A DNA stretch of 37,717 nucleotides, from NCBI GenBank assembly GCA_015067125.1, contig SVNB01000003.1, positions 1 through 37,717 of the forward strand. The letters are read 5' to 3'. This DNA is from Oscillospiraceae bacterium. Its GTDB lineage: Bacteria > Bacillota > Clostridia > Oscillospirales > Ruminococcaceae. This document shows positions 1 to 8,122 of this stretch, in pieces. Position 1 is the first letter of the stretch, and every line of letters starts with the position of its first letter. The position numbers were made by a program, and so were the translations under genes. The notes beneath the pieces are model-generated. The model was given only the letters and a program-made list of their open reading frames with translations. It made no database searches and was not told the DNA's origin.

Positions 1-674
1 TAAGAACCGAAGGACTTTATAAAACCTATAACGAAGGCAGCGAAAACGAAGTTCACGCGCTTAAACCCCTTGATATTTCCATAGAAGGCGGCCTTTTTTA
101 TGCTATAATCGGCAGAAGCGGTTCCGGAAAATCCACCCTTTTGCAGATACTCGGCGGTCTTGACCGCCCCAGCGGCGGAAAGCTTTACATCGAGGACAAA
201 AGCATATTTGATTTAAGCAACAACGAACTTTGCCGCCTGCGCAGACAGCGCATAGGATTTGTATTTCAGGCATACAATCTTTTGGAAGAGCACACGGTAA
301 AAGAAAACATTCTTATGCCTCTGCACCTTGACGGCAGAGATGCCGAACCGGAATTTCTTAATGAGCTTGTTGAAGCTTTGGAAATCAGCGATAAGCTCGA
401 CCGCTATCCGGATCAGCTTTCCGGCGGTGAACAGCAAAGGGTTGCCATTGCCCGTGCTTTGGTTTCCAAACCGGCCATAATCCTTGCGGACGAACCCACA
501 GGTAACCTTGACCCTAAAACCGGCGACCAGGTTTTACGCCACCTTAAAGCCCTTGCGGCGCGTTTTCATCAGACCATACTTCTTGTTACACACGATATGG
601 AAATTGCCGCCATGGCGGACAGAATTATCCGCCTGCACAACGGCGAAGTTGTTGAAACAAAAGATAACCGATAA
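1..674 (+). CDS. ABC transporter ATP-binding protein (MacB/LolD-type), 5'-truncated by the window edge
   Basis: Open frame continues upstream of the listed ATG (from nt 3: [48 protein letters not shown]). Walker [10 protein letters not shown], signature [15 protein letters not shown], Walker [14 protein letters not shown]-loop VTHD. Confidence 0.95.
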   Translation, partial: RTEGLYKTYNEGSENEVHALKPLDISIEGGLFYAIIGRSGSGKSTLLQILGGLDRPSGGKLYIEDKSIFDLSNNELCRLRRQRIGFVFQAYNLLEEHTVKENILMPLHLDGRDAEPEFLNELVEALEISDKLDRYPDQLSGGEQQRVAIARALVSKPAIILADEPTGNLDPKTGDQVLRHLKALAARFHQTILLVTHDMEIAAMADRIIRLHNGEVVETKDNR

Positions 675-723
675 ACAAAAAAGCCGCTTTTATCGGCAGG
701 TGTTTGTAAAACAGTAAAAGCCA
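671..723 (+). repeat. Left copy of a ~53-bp imperfect inverted repeat (partner 1803-1853)
   Basis: ataaacaaaaaagccgcttttatcggcaggtgtttgtaaaacagtaaaagcca versus reverse complement of 1803-1853, ataaacaaaaagccgctttatcgggcggtggtcgtaaaacagtaaacgcca: 5 mismatches and 2 single-nt gaps by hand alignment. Confidence 0.85.
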
Positions 724-745
724 CTTCATCGTATTTGTGGCTTTT
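716..745 (+). terminator. Hairpin/terminator-like element (aaaagccac...gtggctttt)
   Basis: 9-bp perfect stem, loop ttcatcgtattt, T-rich 3' side. Confidence 0.6.
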
Positions 746-806
746 ATTGTGTAACATATTTATTCGTTTGATCAACAAATTGATATATGTATAGAGGGAC
801 GATATT

Positions 807-1718
807 ATGTTCATTAGTAATCTAATTCAGAAGTGGAGTGGAATTGATAAGACATCAAAAATTATAATTGTTGTTGATGATGCTCAGAAAAGTATGGCTG
901 ACTCCATTAAAGAAGAAAAAATCTATGATGTTCAAGTTGTGCGTTTTTCCAAGAAAGAAGAATTCTTTTCCTTGCTTAAATCATTGAAATGCAGTGATTT
1001 GGTTATGGTGTTATTATCAGTTGATACCTATATGAAATCAGGCGCCAATGAATACTTTTCTGCATTTAATAAACCAGAATGGATAAAAGCAAAATATATA
1101 TTTGTTAGACTTGATATTTCTATGGAATCGTTCATTCAAGGGTGTTCAACAGACAAAAAACTCGTTTACACAAAAATAGAGGAAATGAACTACTTTGATT
1201 CCAATGGGGTAATCAATGTTACAAATGAAAAAGGGACAAATATATCATTAAAAATCAATTCCTTTAATACATGCTCACATGAAATCACTGCCGATGGAGG
1301 TATTGCTTTTCTTCCCCCGTCAGAAACCTCGGCGGACGTTATCTCGAATACTGCAAACGGTAAAATTGTCATAGATATGACAGCAGGTCAGCTTTATCAC
1401 TTTGGCGAACTTATTGGGTACTTCGGGCTTGTTTCTGAACCAATCATGCTTATTGTTCAAAATGGCATTATTACTGACATTTTGGGTGATGATATGGCGG
1501 ACGAACTCAAGAGGAAATTATTTAGTTTACCTTTAGAGTGCCGCAAAATGGTTGAACTTGGGCAGGGATTGTCCAAAATGGATCCAACCGGTTTAATAGG
1601 TGTCGACGAAAGTATAATTGATTCTTGTCACTTTGGCTTTGGAGACGGTTGGAGATGTGGAACACACTGGGATGTGGTCATAAAAAATCCTTCAATTAAG
1701 CAGATTCCCAATTCTTAG
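807..1718 (+). CDS. Divergent protein with C-terminal similarity to the M29 aminopeptidase / NicX-type dioxygenase fold family; foreign-looking
   Basis: 303 aa. C-terminal pattern IAFLPPSE...ANGKIVID...EPIMLIVQNGIITDILGDDMADELK...VELGQGLS...HFGFGDGW...HWDVVIKNPSI resembles the family's metal-site regions (Glu, Glu, His, HxD). RBS-like GAGGGA upstream. TTA/CTA/TCA codons are common, unlike neighbours. Confidence 0.5.
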   Translation: MFISNLIQKWSGIDKTSKIIIVVDDAQKSMADSIKEEKIYDVQVVRFSKKEEFFSLLKSLKCSDLVMVLLSVDTYMKSGANEYFSAFNKPEWIKAKYIFVRLDISMESFIQGCSTDKKLVYTKIEEMNYFDSNGVINVTNEKGTNISLKINSFNTCSHEITADGGIAFLPPSETSADVISNTANGKIVIDMTAGQLYHFGELIGYFGLVSEPIMLIVQNGIITDILGDDMADELKRKLFSLPLECRKMVELGQGLSKMDPTGLIGVDESIIDSCHFGFGDGWRCGTHWDVVIKNPSIKQIPNS

Positions 1719-1775
1719 TATAGTTGTTAATGAAAAGGGCGCACTTCTATACGTGATTATGTAGTGCGATAATAC

Positions 1776-1810
1776 AAACGCCAAGATACTTTCGTAGTAC
1801 CTTGGCGTTT
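1776..1810 (+). terminator. Hairpin/terminator downstream of the 807-1718 gene
   Basis: aaacgccaag...cttggcgttt, 10-bp perfect stem with a further paired inner region around ttcg, followed by T-rich sequence. Confidence 0.7.
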
Positions 1811-1853
1811 ACTGTTTTACGACCACCGCCCGATAAAGCGGCTTTTTGTTTAT
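1803..1853 (-). repeat. Right copy of the imperfect inverted repeat (partner 671-723)
   Basis: See left copy. It ends at the stop codon of the nitroreductase pseudogene. Confidence 0.85.
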
Positions 1854-2359
1854 TAAATTAAAATATCGCTTTCGGATAAAGATTCATAGTGTCCTTTGCG
1901 CGGTTTAGCTTCTTCGGATTTATACCCGACAAGAATAAGCGCAACCGGTTCGATATCGGCTTCCAGTTCAAATTCTTTTTTCATTTTTACCGGATCCCAA
2001 TACATGGCCCACAAAGAACCAAGGCCAAGTTCCGTTGCCTCCAGCATCATATGCGTTGCTGTAATGGAAGCATCTATTTCTCCGCTGTTTTTATTATCCA
2101 TCCGCCTTATCCATGATTTGCTTTTATCATAACATACGATAAAAGCAAGCGGAACGTAATATCTGCTTGGAATAACATTATTCAGTTTTCTTCTTCTTTC
2201 ATCATCCGCAATTATTTTTATTCTTTACGGCTGATTGTTGCAGGCCGTTGGGGCGGCAAGTGCTGCTTTTATAATTTTATCCACCTTTTCCTGCTCGACC
2301 GGAATATTTTCATATTCCAGAACAGAAAACCTGCTTTTCATCAAATCGAGTAAATCCAT
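1853..2359 (-). pseudogene. Nitroreductase-family gene interrupted by one in-frame TAA
   Basis: Minus-strand frame: MDLLDLMKSRFSVLEYENIPVEQEKVDKIIKAALAAPTACNNQP[TAA]RIKIIADDERRRKLNNVIPSRYYVPLAFIVCYDKSKSWIRRMDNKNSGEIDASITATHMMLEATELGLGSLWAMYWDPVKMKKEF... Stop at 2225-2227; both sides are in the same frame. Confidence 0.85.
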
Positions 2360-2859
2360 TCCTTTACCTCCCGAACAAGATCATCTTCTATTTCTGTTCT
2401 GATTGTAAAAACTTCCGGCAGATTAAAAATATCTTTTTTAAGAAATTCCGGATAGAAATACTCGTCTTTAAGTTTTTCAAAAGAAAGCCATTCAAACTTA
2501 TGTTTTTCTCCGTTTTCGGATAAAACAAATTTATCTCCTCTTAAAAGAATATCCGTTGCGGAAATATCCACAAGAAAGTAAATGCAAACCTCGTGAAATT
2601 TTATTTTACTGACGTCCTCTGTAAAAAACGCCTGATTAAACCAAAGAGGACGGATAATCTTCGGTTCGGCTTCAAGCTCTTCTTTACATTCGCGCAAAAG
2701 AGCATATTCCACCGTTTCGCCGATTTTTACTCTTCCGCCCGGAAGATAATAATACGGAGAACGCCCGTCCTTCATTGCAAGGATTCTTCCGTTATCAATA
2801 ATTATGGCGCAAACGCGGTAATTGAATTTTTTGTTTTCAATTCCAAAAGAAATATCCAT
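2341..2859 (-). CDS. Nudix hydrolase
   Basis: Nudix box GGRVKIGETVEYALLRECKEELEA. Start set at MDISFGI because AAAGGAGG precedes it, shorter than the track ORF. Confidence 0.88.
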   Translation of the reverse strand: MDISFGIENKKFNYRVCAIIIDNGRILAMKDGRSPYYYLPGGRVKIGETVEYALLRECKEELEAEPKIIRPLWFNQAFFTEDVSKIKFHEVCIYFLVDISATDILLRGDKFVLSENGEKHKFEWLSFEKLKDEYFYPEFLKKDIFNLPEVFTIRTEIEDDLVREVKEWIYSI

Positions 2860-2879
2860 ACTGTCCTCCTTTACGGTTA

Positions 2880-2911
2880 AAAAAGGCACCTCGTACAGAA
2901 GTGCCTTTTGT
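2880..2911. terminator. Bidirectional intrinsic terminator between engB and the Nudix gene
   Basis: aaaaggcac ctcgtacaga agtgccttttgtttt. Confidence 0.7.
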
Positions 2912-2912
2912 T

Positions 2913-3545
2913 TTATTCTTCCTCAAACTCTGCTTCGGAATCTTCGTCCTCGTATTCATAATCTTCGGAACTTAATTCCTCAAAAATTTCTTTAAGATCC
3001 GCAATTCCTTCAAAAGTTGTGGTGCTCGTCCAGACGGAAGTTATCTGGTCAAAGCAAGGGATTTCTGTCATAAAGGCTTCTTCCCTTTTCTTTCGCTCTG
3101 TTTTATTAAGTTTATCGCATTTGGTAAGAGCTATGATAAACGGAACTTCGTTATCTATCATAAAATCTATCATCTGCACGTCATCTTTTGTAGGAGCGTG
3201 GCGGCTATCCACAAGCTGAACAATAAGACGGATATCGCGGTCGCTCATAAGATAACCTTCTACAAGATCTGCCCAGCGTTTTTTATCGTTTTGAGAAACT
3301 TTTGCGTATCCATATCCAGGCAAGTCAACAAACTTTACACCGTCAACATCATAAAAGTTTACCGTAACGGTTTTTCCCGGCTGGCTGGAAACCCTTGCAA
3401 GAGCTTTTCTGCCAAAAATAGCATTCATAAGCGAAGATTTTCCTACGTTGGAATGCCCCGCAAAGGCAAATTCAACGTGGTCTGCTTTGGGAAGCTGCTT
3501 TGAAGTACCATAGGCGGCTTCGAAAACTGCGTGATTATAATTCAT
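2913..3545 (-). CDS. engB: Ribosome biogenesis GTP-binding protein YihA/YsxC
   Basis: G1 GHSNVGKSS, G3 DLPGYGYAKVS, TKCDK motif; located next to lon as expected. Confidence 0.95.
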   Translation of the reverse strand: MNYNHAVFEAAYGTSKQLPKADHVEFAFAGHSNVGKSSLMNAIFGRKALARVSSQPGKTVTVNFYDVDGVKFVDLPGYGYAKVSQNDKKRWADLVEGYLMSDRDIRLIVQLVDSRHAPTKDDVQMIDFMIDNEVPFIIALTKCDKLNKTERKKREEAFMTEIPCFDQITSVWTSTTTFEGIADLKEIFEELSSEDYEYEDEDSEAEFEEE

Positions 3546-3557
3546 TTTATCCTCCGC

Positions 3558-5981
3558 TTACTGTATATTTATGGTTTTTGGCTCGTGCTCTATATTAAGC
3601 ATAGATATTTCTTCTATATAAGAACTTTCTATGCCTTTGCTTTCTGCCGGTCTTGCAAGTGCGGTTTCAAGCACGGTTTCCACTTCTTTTGCCGGAACAA
3701 AAGTAATGGCTTTTTTAACGACCGGATCAACTTCTTCCAGATCCGGAAGGTTATCTTCCGGAATAAGCACGGTTTTAACACCCGCTCTGTATGCGGCCAT
3801 GGTTTTTTCCCTAAGTCCGCCAATGGCAAGTACCCTGCCCCTAAGGGTGATTTCTCCTGTCATGGCAACGTCCCTGCGAACGGGAATTCCCGAAAGAGCG
3901 GAAATTATAGCAGTAGTAAGAGTTACGCCCGCAGAAGGTCCGTCTTTAGGAACGGCGCCCTCGGGCACGTGGATATGTATATCTTTCGTCTTATAAAAAT
4001 CGTGCTCTATTCCGTATTTTTCGGTACAGGAGCGCACAAAGCTTATAGCGGCCTTTGCGGATTCTTTCATAACATCGCCAAGATTACCGGTAAGTTCAAT
4101 TTTTCCGTTTCCGTCAAGAACCGCAACTTCTACCTGCAGCATATCGCCGCCGACGGAAGTCCACGCAAGTCCGTTAACAAGTCCTACGCAGTTGTTTTTT
4201 TCTATTGTTTCCGGACGGAATTTTTTTACACCAAGAAAATCCGTTATATTTTCGCCGTTTATAACAACTTTTTGCGCTTCTTCTCCCACAATCTTTTTTG
4301 CGGCTTTTCTGCAAAGACTGCCGATTATTCTTTCAAGATTTCTCACTCCGGCTTCTCTGGAATAAAAATCAATGATGGAATAAATGGCGTCATCTGTAAT
4401 GCGAAGCATTTTGGAATCCAAACCGTGACGTTTCATCTCTTTTTTAAGAAGATGTTTTTTGCCTATCTGGAACTTTTCTTCTCTTGTATAAGAACCAAGT
4501 TCGATTATTTCCATTCTGTCATAAAGCGGACCGGGAATGGTACTTGGGTCATTTGCCGTGGTGATAAAGAGGATATCAGAAAGATCAAACGGCACTTCGA
4601 TATAATGATCACGGAATGCACTGTTCTGCTCCGGATCAAGCACTTCGAGCATTGCAGAAGCGGGATCTCCGCGAAAGTCATTGCCCATTTTATCTATCTC
4701 ATCGAGAAGGATAAGAGCATTTTTGCTTCCGGCAAGCTTGACTGCATTCATAATGCGTCCGGGCATTGCGCCTATATAGGTTTTTCTGTGGCCGCGGATA
4801 TCGGATTCGTCCTTCATTCCGCCAAGAGAAATACGGGTGTATTTTCTTCCCATAGCTGCAGCAATATCTTTTGCGATGGAGGTTTTACCAACGCCGGGAG
4901 GACCAACAAGGCATATTATCTGGCCTTTGATATCCGGCTGCAGTTTTCTTACGGCCAGAAGTTCAAGAATGCGCTCTTTTACTTTTTCAAGGCCGTAATG
5001 GTTTTTATCGAGCTGTTTTTTTGCTTTTGCAATATCTATTTTCTCTTCGGTTTTAACGTTCCACGGAAGAGCAATGCAGGTATCAAGATAACCGCGTATA
5101 ACGCTTGCTTCCTGACTGTTAAAGGGCATTTTATAAAGTCTTGCAACTTCTTCAAGAAGTTTTTCCTTAACTTCGCCCGTAACACCTGCTGCTTCTATTT
5201 TTTTCTTGTATGCGTCCGCTTCATCCTGAACGTTTTCGCCTTCGCCCAGTTCTTCTGTTATAGCTTTAAGCTGTTCCCGAAGATAATATTCGCGCTGGTT
5301 CTGGTCTATCTGCTCTTTTACTTTTTCATAGATATCCTTTTCCACACCAAGAATATTATTTTCATTTTCAAGAACGCCCGCAAGCATTTCCAGACGTTTT
5401 ACATAGTTGGATTCTTCCAGAATCGCCTGTTTGTCCTCAATATCAATATTAAGGTTTCCTGCAAGGAATTCTCCCAGCTGTGCAGGTTCATCAATGCTGA
5501 AGGCCTTAACAATAAGTTCCTTCGGCATTTTGGGCACAAGAAAAGTGTATTCGTTAAACAGATCTTTAACCGTTCTCATCAAAGCATCGCAAAGAACGGA
5601 TCTTTTTGGGCGCAGTTCTTTAAGCGGCATTTCCTGAACATTTGCAACAAGAAAAGGTTCTTCGCCTATTACTTCAACAAGTTTCGCGCGGTATTTGCCT
5701 TCCACAAGAATTCTGGTGGTGCCGCCGTTGTTTTTGAGTACCTGGCGTACTTCTGCCACAACGCCCACTTTATTTATATTATCAATATTTATTTCGTCTT
5801 CTTCGATATTTTTTTGAGAAGCAAGAAAAATCAATCTTCCATCTTTCATGGCTTCTTCCAAAGCGGCGATGGATTTTTTTCTGCCAACGTCAAAATGGAG
5901 TATCATGTTCGGAAAAAGAACAATACCTCTCATAGCGATCATTGGCATGGTTATAACTTCAAGTTCTCTTCTTTCTGGCAT
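3558..5981 (-). CDS. lon: ATP-dependent endopeptidase La (Lon)
   Basis: 807 aa; Walker A GPPGVGKTS, catalytic PKDGPSAG; RBS ggaggtg before the ATG. Confidence 0.98.
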   Translation of the reverse strand: MPERRELEVITMPMIAMRGIVLFPNMILHFDVGRKKSIAALEEAMKDGRLIFLASQKNIEEDEINIDNINKVGVVAEVRQVLKNNGGTTRILVEGKYRAKLVEVIGEEPFLVANVQEMPLKELRPKRSVLCDALMRTVKDLFNEYTFLVPKMPKELIVKAFSIDEPAQLGEFLAGNLNIDIEDKQAILEESNYVKRLEMLAGVLENENNILGVEKDIYEKVKEQIDQNQREYYLREQLKAITEELGEGENVQDEADAYKKKIEAAGVTGEVKEKLLEEVARLYKMPFNSQEASVIRGYLDTCIALPWNVKTEEKIDIAKAKKQLDKNHYGLEKVKERILELLAVRKLQPDIKGQIICLVGPPGVGKTSIAKDIAAAMGRKYTRISLGGMKDESDIRGHRKTYIGAMPGRIMNAVKLAGSKNALILLDEIDKMGNDFRGDPASAMLEVLDPEQNSAFRDHYIEVPFDLSDILFITTANDPSTIPGPLYDRMEIIELGSYTREEKFQIGKKHLLKKEMKRHGLDSKMLRITDDAIYSIIDFYSREAGVRNLERIIGSLCRKAAKKIVGEEAQKVVINGENITDFLGVKKFRPETIEKNNCVGLVNGLAWTSVGGDMLQVEVAVLDGNGKIELTGNLGDVMKESAKAAISFVRSCTEKYGIEHDFYKTKDIHIHVPEGAVPKDGPSAGVTLTTAIISALSGIPVRRDVAMTGEITLRGRVLAIGGLREKTMAAYRAGVKTVLIPEDNLPDLEEVDPVVKKAITFVPAKEVETVLETALARPAESKGIESSYIEEISMLNIEHEPKTINIQ

Positions 5982-6009
5982 ATTTTCACCTCCGGTATAA
6001 AAATATCGG

Positions 6010-6040
6010 AAGCGGCAACCCGATAATTTGGCTGCCGCTT
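6010..6040 (-). terminator. Hairpin between clpX and lon, possible attenuator
   Basis: aagcggca / tgccgctt 8-bp stem, weak T tract. Confidence 0.4.
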
Positions 6041-6052
6041 TTAAAATTTTAT

Positions 6053-7366
6053 TTATCTTTCTGCTTTTGCCGCAACTTCCAGCGGAACGTTTTTCTTAAA
6101 AGGATTGCGTTCTATTTGCGGCTGTGCGCCTTCTGTAACACAGGCTTCGCCGATAACAACAGCTTCTGCCGTTTCATCAGAAGGAAGTTCGAACATAAGC
6201 TTGCCAAGAGTTTCTTCCATAATAGAGCGAAGTCCTCTTGCGCCGGTTTTTCTGTCAATCGCTTTTTGAGCAATGGCTTCCAAGGCGGCATCGGTAAATT
6301 CAAGGCTTACTCCGTCAAGGCTGAACAGCTTTTTATATTGTTTTACAAGGCTGTTCTTTGGTTCGGTAAGAATTTTTACCAAAGCGGGTTTATCAAGACC
6401 TTCCAAAGCGGTGATAACCGGCAGACGGCCGACCATTTCGGGGATAATACCGAATTTTACAAGGTCATGCGGAGTAACTTTTTTAAGAAGATCTTTGGTT
6501 TCTTTGGATTTTTGGCTGAGCACCGTTGCGCCAAAACCCATTGCGGAACTTGCAATGCGTTTTTCGATAATTGGCTCGATTCCATCAAAGGAACCGCCGC
6601 AGATGAAAAGGATATTTGTAGTATCTATCTGGATAAATTCCTGCTGCGGGTGTTTTCTTCCTCCCTGAGGCGGAACGTTGGAAACAGTACCCTCGAGCAT
6701 TTTAAGCAGAGCCTGCTGAACGCCTTCGCCGCCTACATCGCGGGTGATGGAAGGGTTTTCGGATTTTCTGGTAATTTTATCTATTTCGTCAACATAGATA
6801 ATTCCGCGCTGGGCAGCTTCCACGTCAAAATCCGCCGCCTGAATAAGGCGGAGCAAAACGTTTTCCGCATCCTCGCCGACGTATCCGGCTTCTGTAATTG
6901 TGGTTGCGTCAGCAATGGCAAACGGAACGCCAAGCACCCTTGCAAGAGTTTGCGCAAGAAGGGTTTTACCGGTACCTGTGGGGCCAAGAAGAAGCACGTT
7001 GCTCTTCTGAAGCTCAACGTCATCGGTATCCATCTTGCTTAAAATACGTTTATAATGGTTATAAACCGCAACACAAAGGGTTGTTTTTGCCTCGTCCTGG
7101 CCAATAACGTATTTATCAAGCACAGCTTTAAGCTCCGCAGGTTTTAAAAGGCTTGCAGGATCGATAACCGGCTTGTTTTTTTCCTGTTTTTTGCGTTTGG
7201 TCTTTTCAAGCGGATCCATTTCGTCTTCATCATAGAGTATGGAATTGCAAAGCTCAACGCATTCATCACAAATGCATACTCCGGGTCCGGTTATAAGTTT
7301 ATAAACCATATCCTGCGGTTTTCCGCAGAACGAACAACGCATTTTGTGATCATCTTTATTGGGCAT
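6053..7366 (-). CDS. clpX: ATP-dependent Clp protease ATPase subunit ClpX
   Basis: N-terminal zinc-binding CSFCGK...[10 protein letters not shown], Walker A GPTGTGKT, pore loop GYVGED. Confidence 0.98.
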   Translation of the reverse strand: MPNKDDHKMRCSFCGKPQDMVYKLITGPGVCICDECVELCNSILYDEDEMDPLEKTKRKKQEKNKPVIDPASLLKPAELKAVLDKYVIGQDEAKTTLCVAVYNHYKRILSKMDTDDVELQKSNVLLLGPTGTGKTLLAQTLARVLGVPFAIADATTITEAGYVGEDAENVLLRLIQAADFDVEAAQRGIIYVDEIDKITRKSENPSITRDVGGEGVQQALLKMLEGTVSNVPPQGGRKHPQQEFIQIDTTNILFICGGSFDGIEPIIEKRIASSAMGFGATVLSQKSKETKDLLKKVTPHDLVKFGIIPEMVGRLPVITALEGLDKPALVKILTEPKNSLVKQYKKLFSLDGVSLEFTDAALEAIAQKAIDRKTGARGLRSIMEETLGKLMFELPSDETAEAVVIGEACVTEGAQPQIERNPFKKNVPLEVAAKAER

Positions 7367-7393
7367 ATTATTAAGCCTCCGAATTATGCTAAA

Positions 7394-7978
7394 TTATTCT
7401 CTGTGGTCAAGAACGTTATCAACAAGGCCGTATTCTTTGGCCTGCTGTGCGGTCATAAAATTATCTCTGTCGGTATCTTTTGTAATAACATCAAGAGGCT
7501 GACCGGTCTGTTCGGAAAGAATCCGGTTAAGTCTTTCTTTAATTGCGATAATGCGGTCCGCGTGGATTTTGATATCCGAAGCCTGACCCTGCATTCCGCC
7601 AAGAGGCTGGTGGATCATAATTTCGCTGTTGGGAAGAGCATATCTTTTTCCTTTTGCGCCGGAGCTTAAAAGAAATGCACCCATAGAAGCCGCCATACCC
7701 ACGCAGATGGTGGAAACATCGCATTTGATGTAGTTCATGGTGTCGTAAATTGCCATGCCGGCAGTAATGGAACCGCCGGGACTGTTGATATAAAGGCTGA
7801 TATCCTTATCCGGATCCTGGCCTTCGAGATAAAGAAGCTGTGCCACAACAAGGCTTGCAGTGGTGTCGTTAACTTCGTCGCAAAGCATTATGATTCTGTC
7901 GTTGAGAAGGCGGGAAAAAATATCATAGGAACGCTCGCCTCTGTTGGTCTGTTCCACGACCATCGGTACCAAACTCAT
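7394..7978 (-). CDS. clpP: ATP-dependent Clp protease proteolytic subunit
   Basis: [38 protein letters not shown] with catalytic Ser and His. Confidence 0.98.
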   Translation of the reverse strand: MSLVPMVVEQTNRGERSYDIFSRLLNDRIIMLCDEVNDTTASLVVAQLLYLEGQDPDKDISLYINSPGGSITAGMAIYDTMNYIKCDVSTICVGMAASMGAFLLSSGAKGKRYALPNSEIMIHQPLGGMQGQASDIKIHADRIIAIKERLNRILSEQTGQPLDVITKDTDRDNFMTAQQAKEYGLVDNVLDHRE

Positions 7979-8040
7979 AAGGTATCAACTCCTTTCGGAT
8001 TTTAACGAATCGTGTAAAAATTTGTCATTATTGATATAAA

Positions 8041-8069
8041 GGACCTCCGGAAATAAATTCCGGAGATCC
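8041..8069 (-). terminator. Strong hairpin between tig and clpP, possible terminator/attenuator
   Basis: ggacctccgga-aataaat-tccggagatcc, 11-bp stem with one wobble. Confidence 0.5.
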
Positions 8070-8122
8070 TCCAATACAAAGATAATTATATTGCAGTTTC
8101 TCTGGAAACTGTTGCCGCTTTA

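Noticed and set aside
660-1860. Integron gene cassette with attC sites
   Set aside because: The flanking units are inverted rather than direct, show no clear GTTRRRY/RYYYAAC core, and no integrase was seen.
3531-6026. 831-aa plus-strand ORF
   Set aside because: Codon-aligned antisense of lon; no domain, Phe/Lys/Cys-rich shadow translation.
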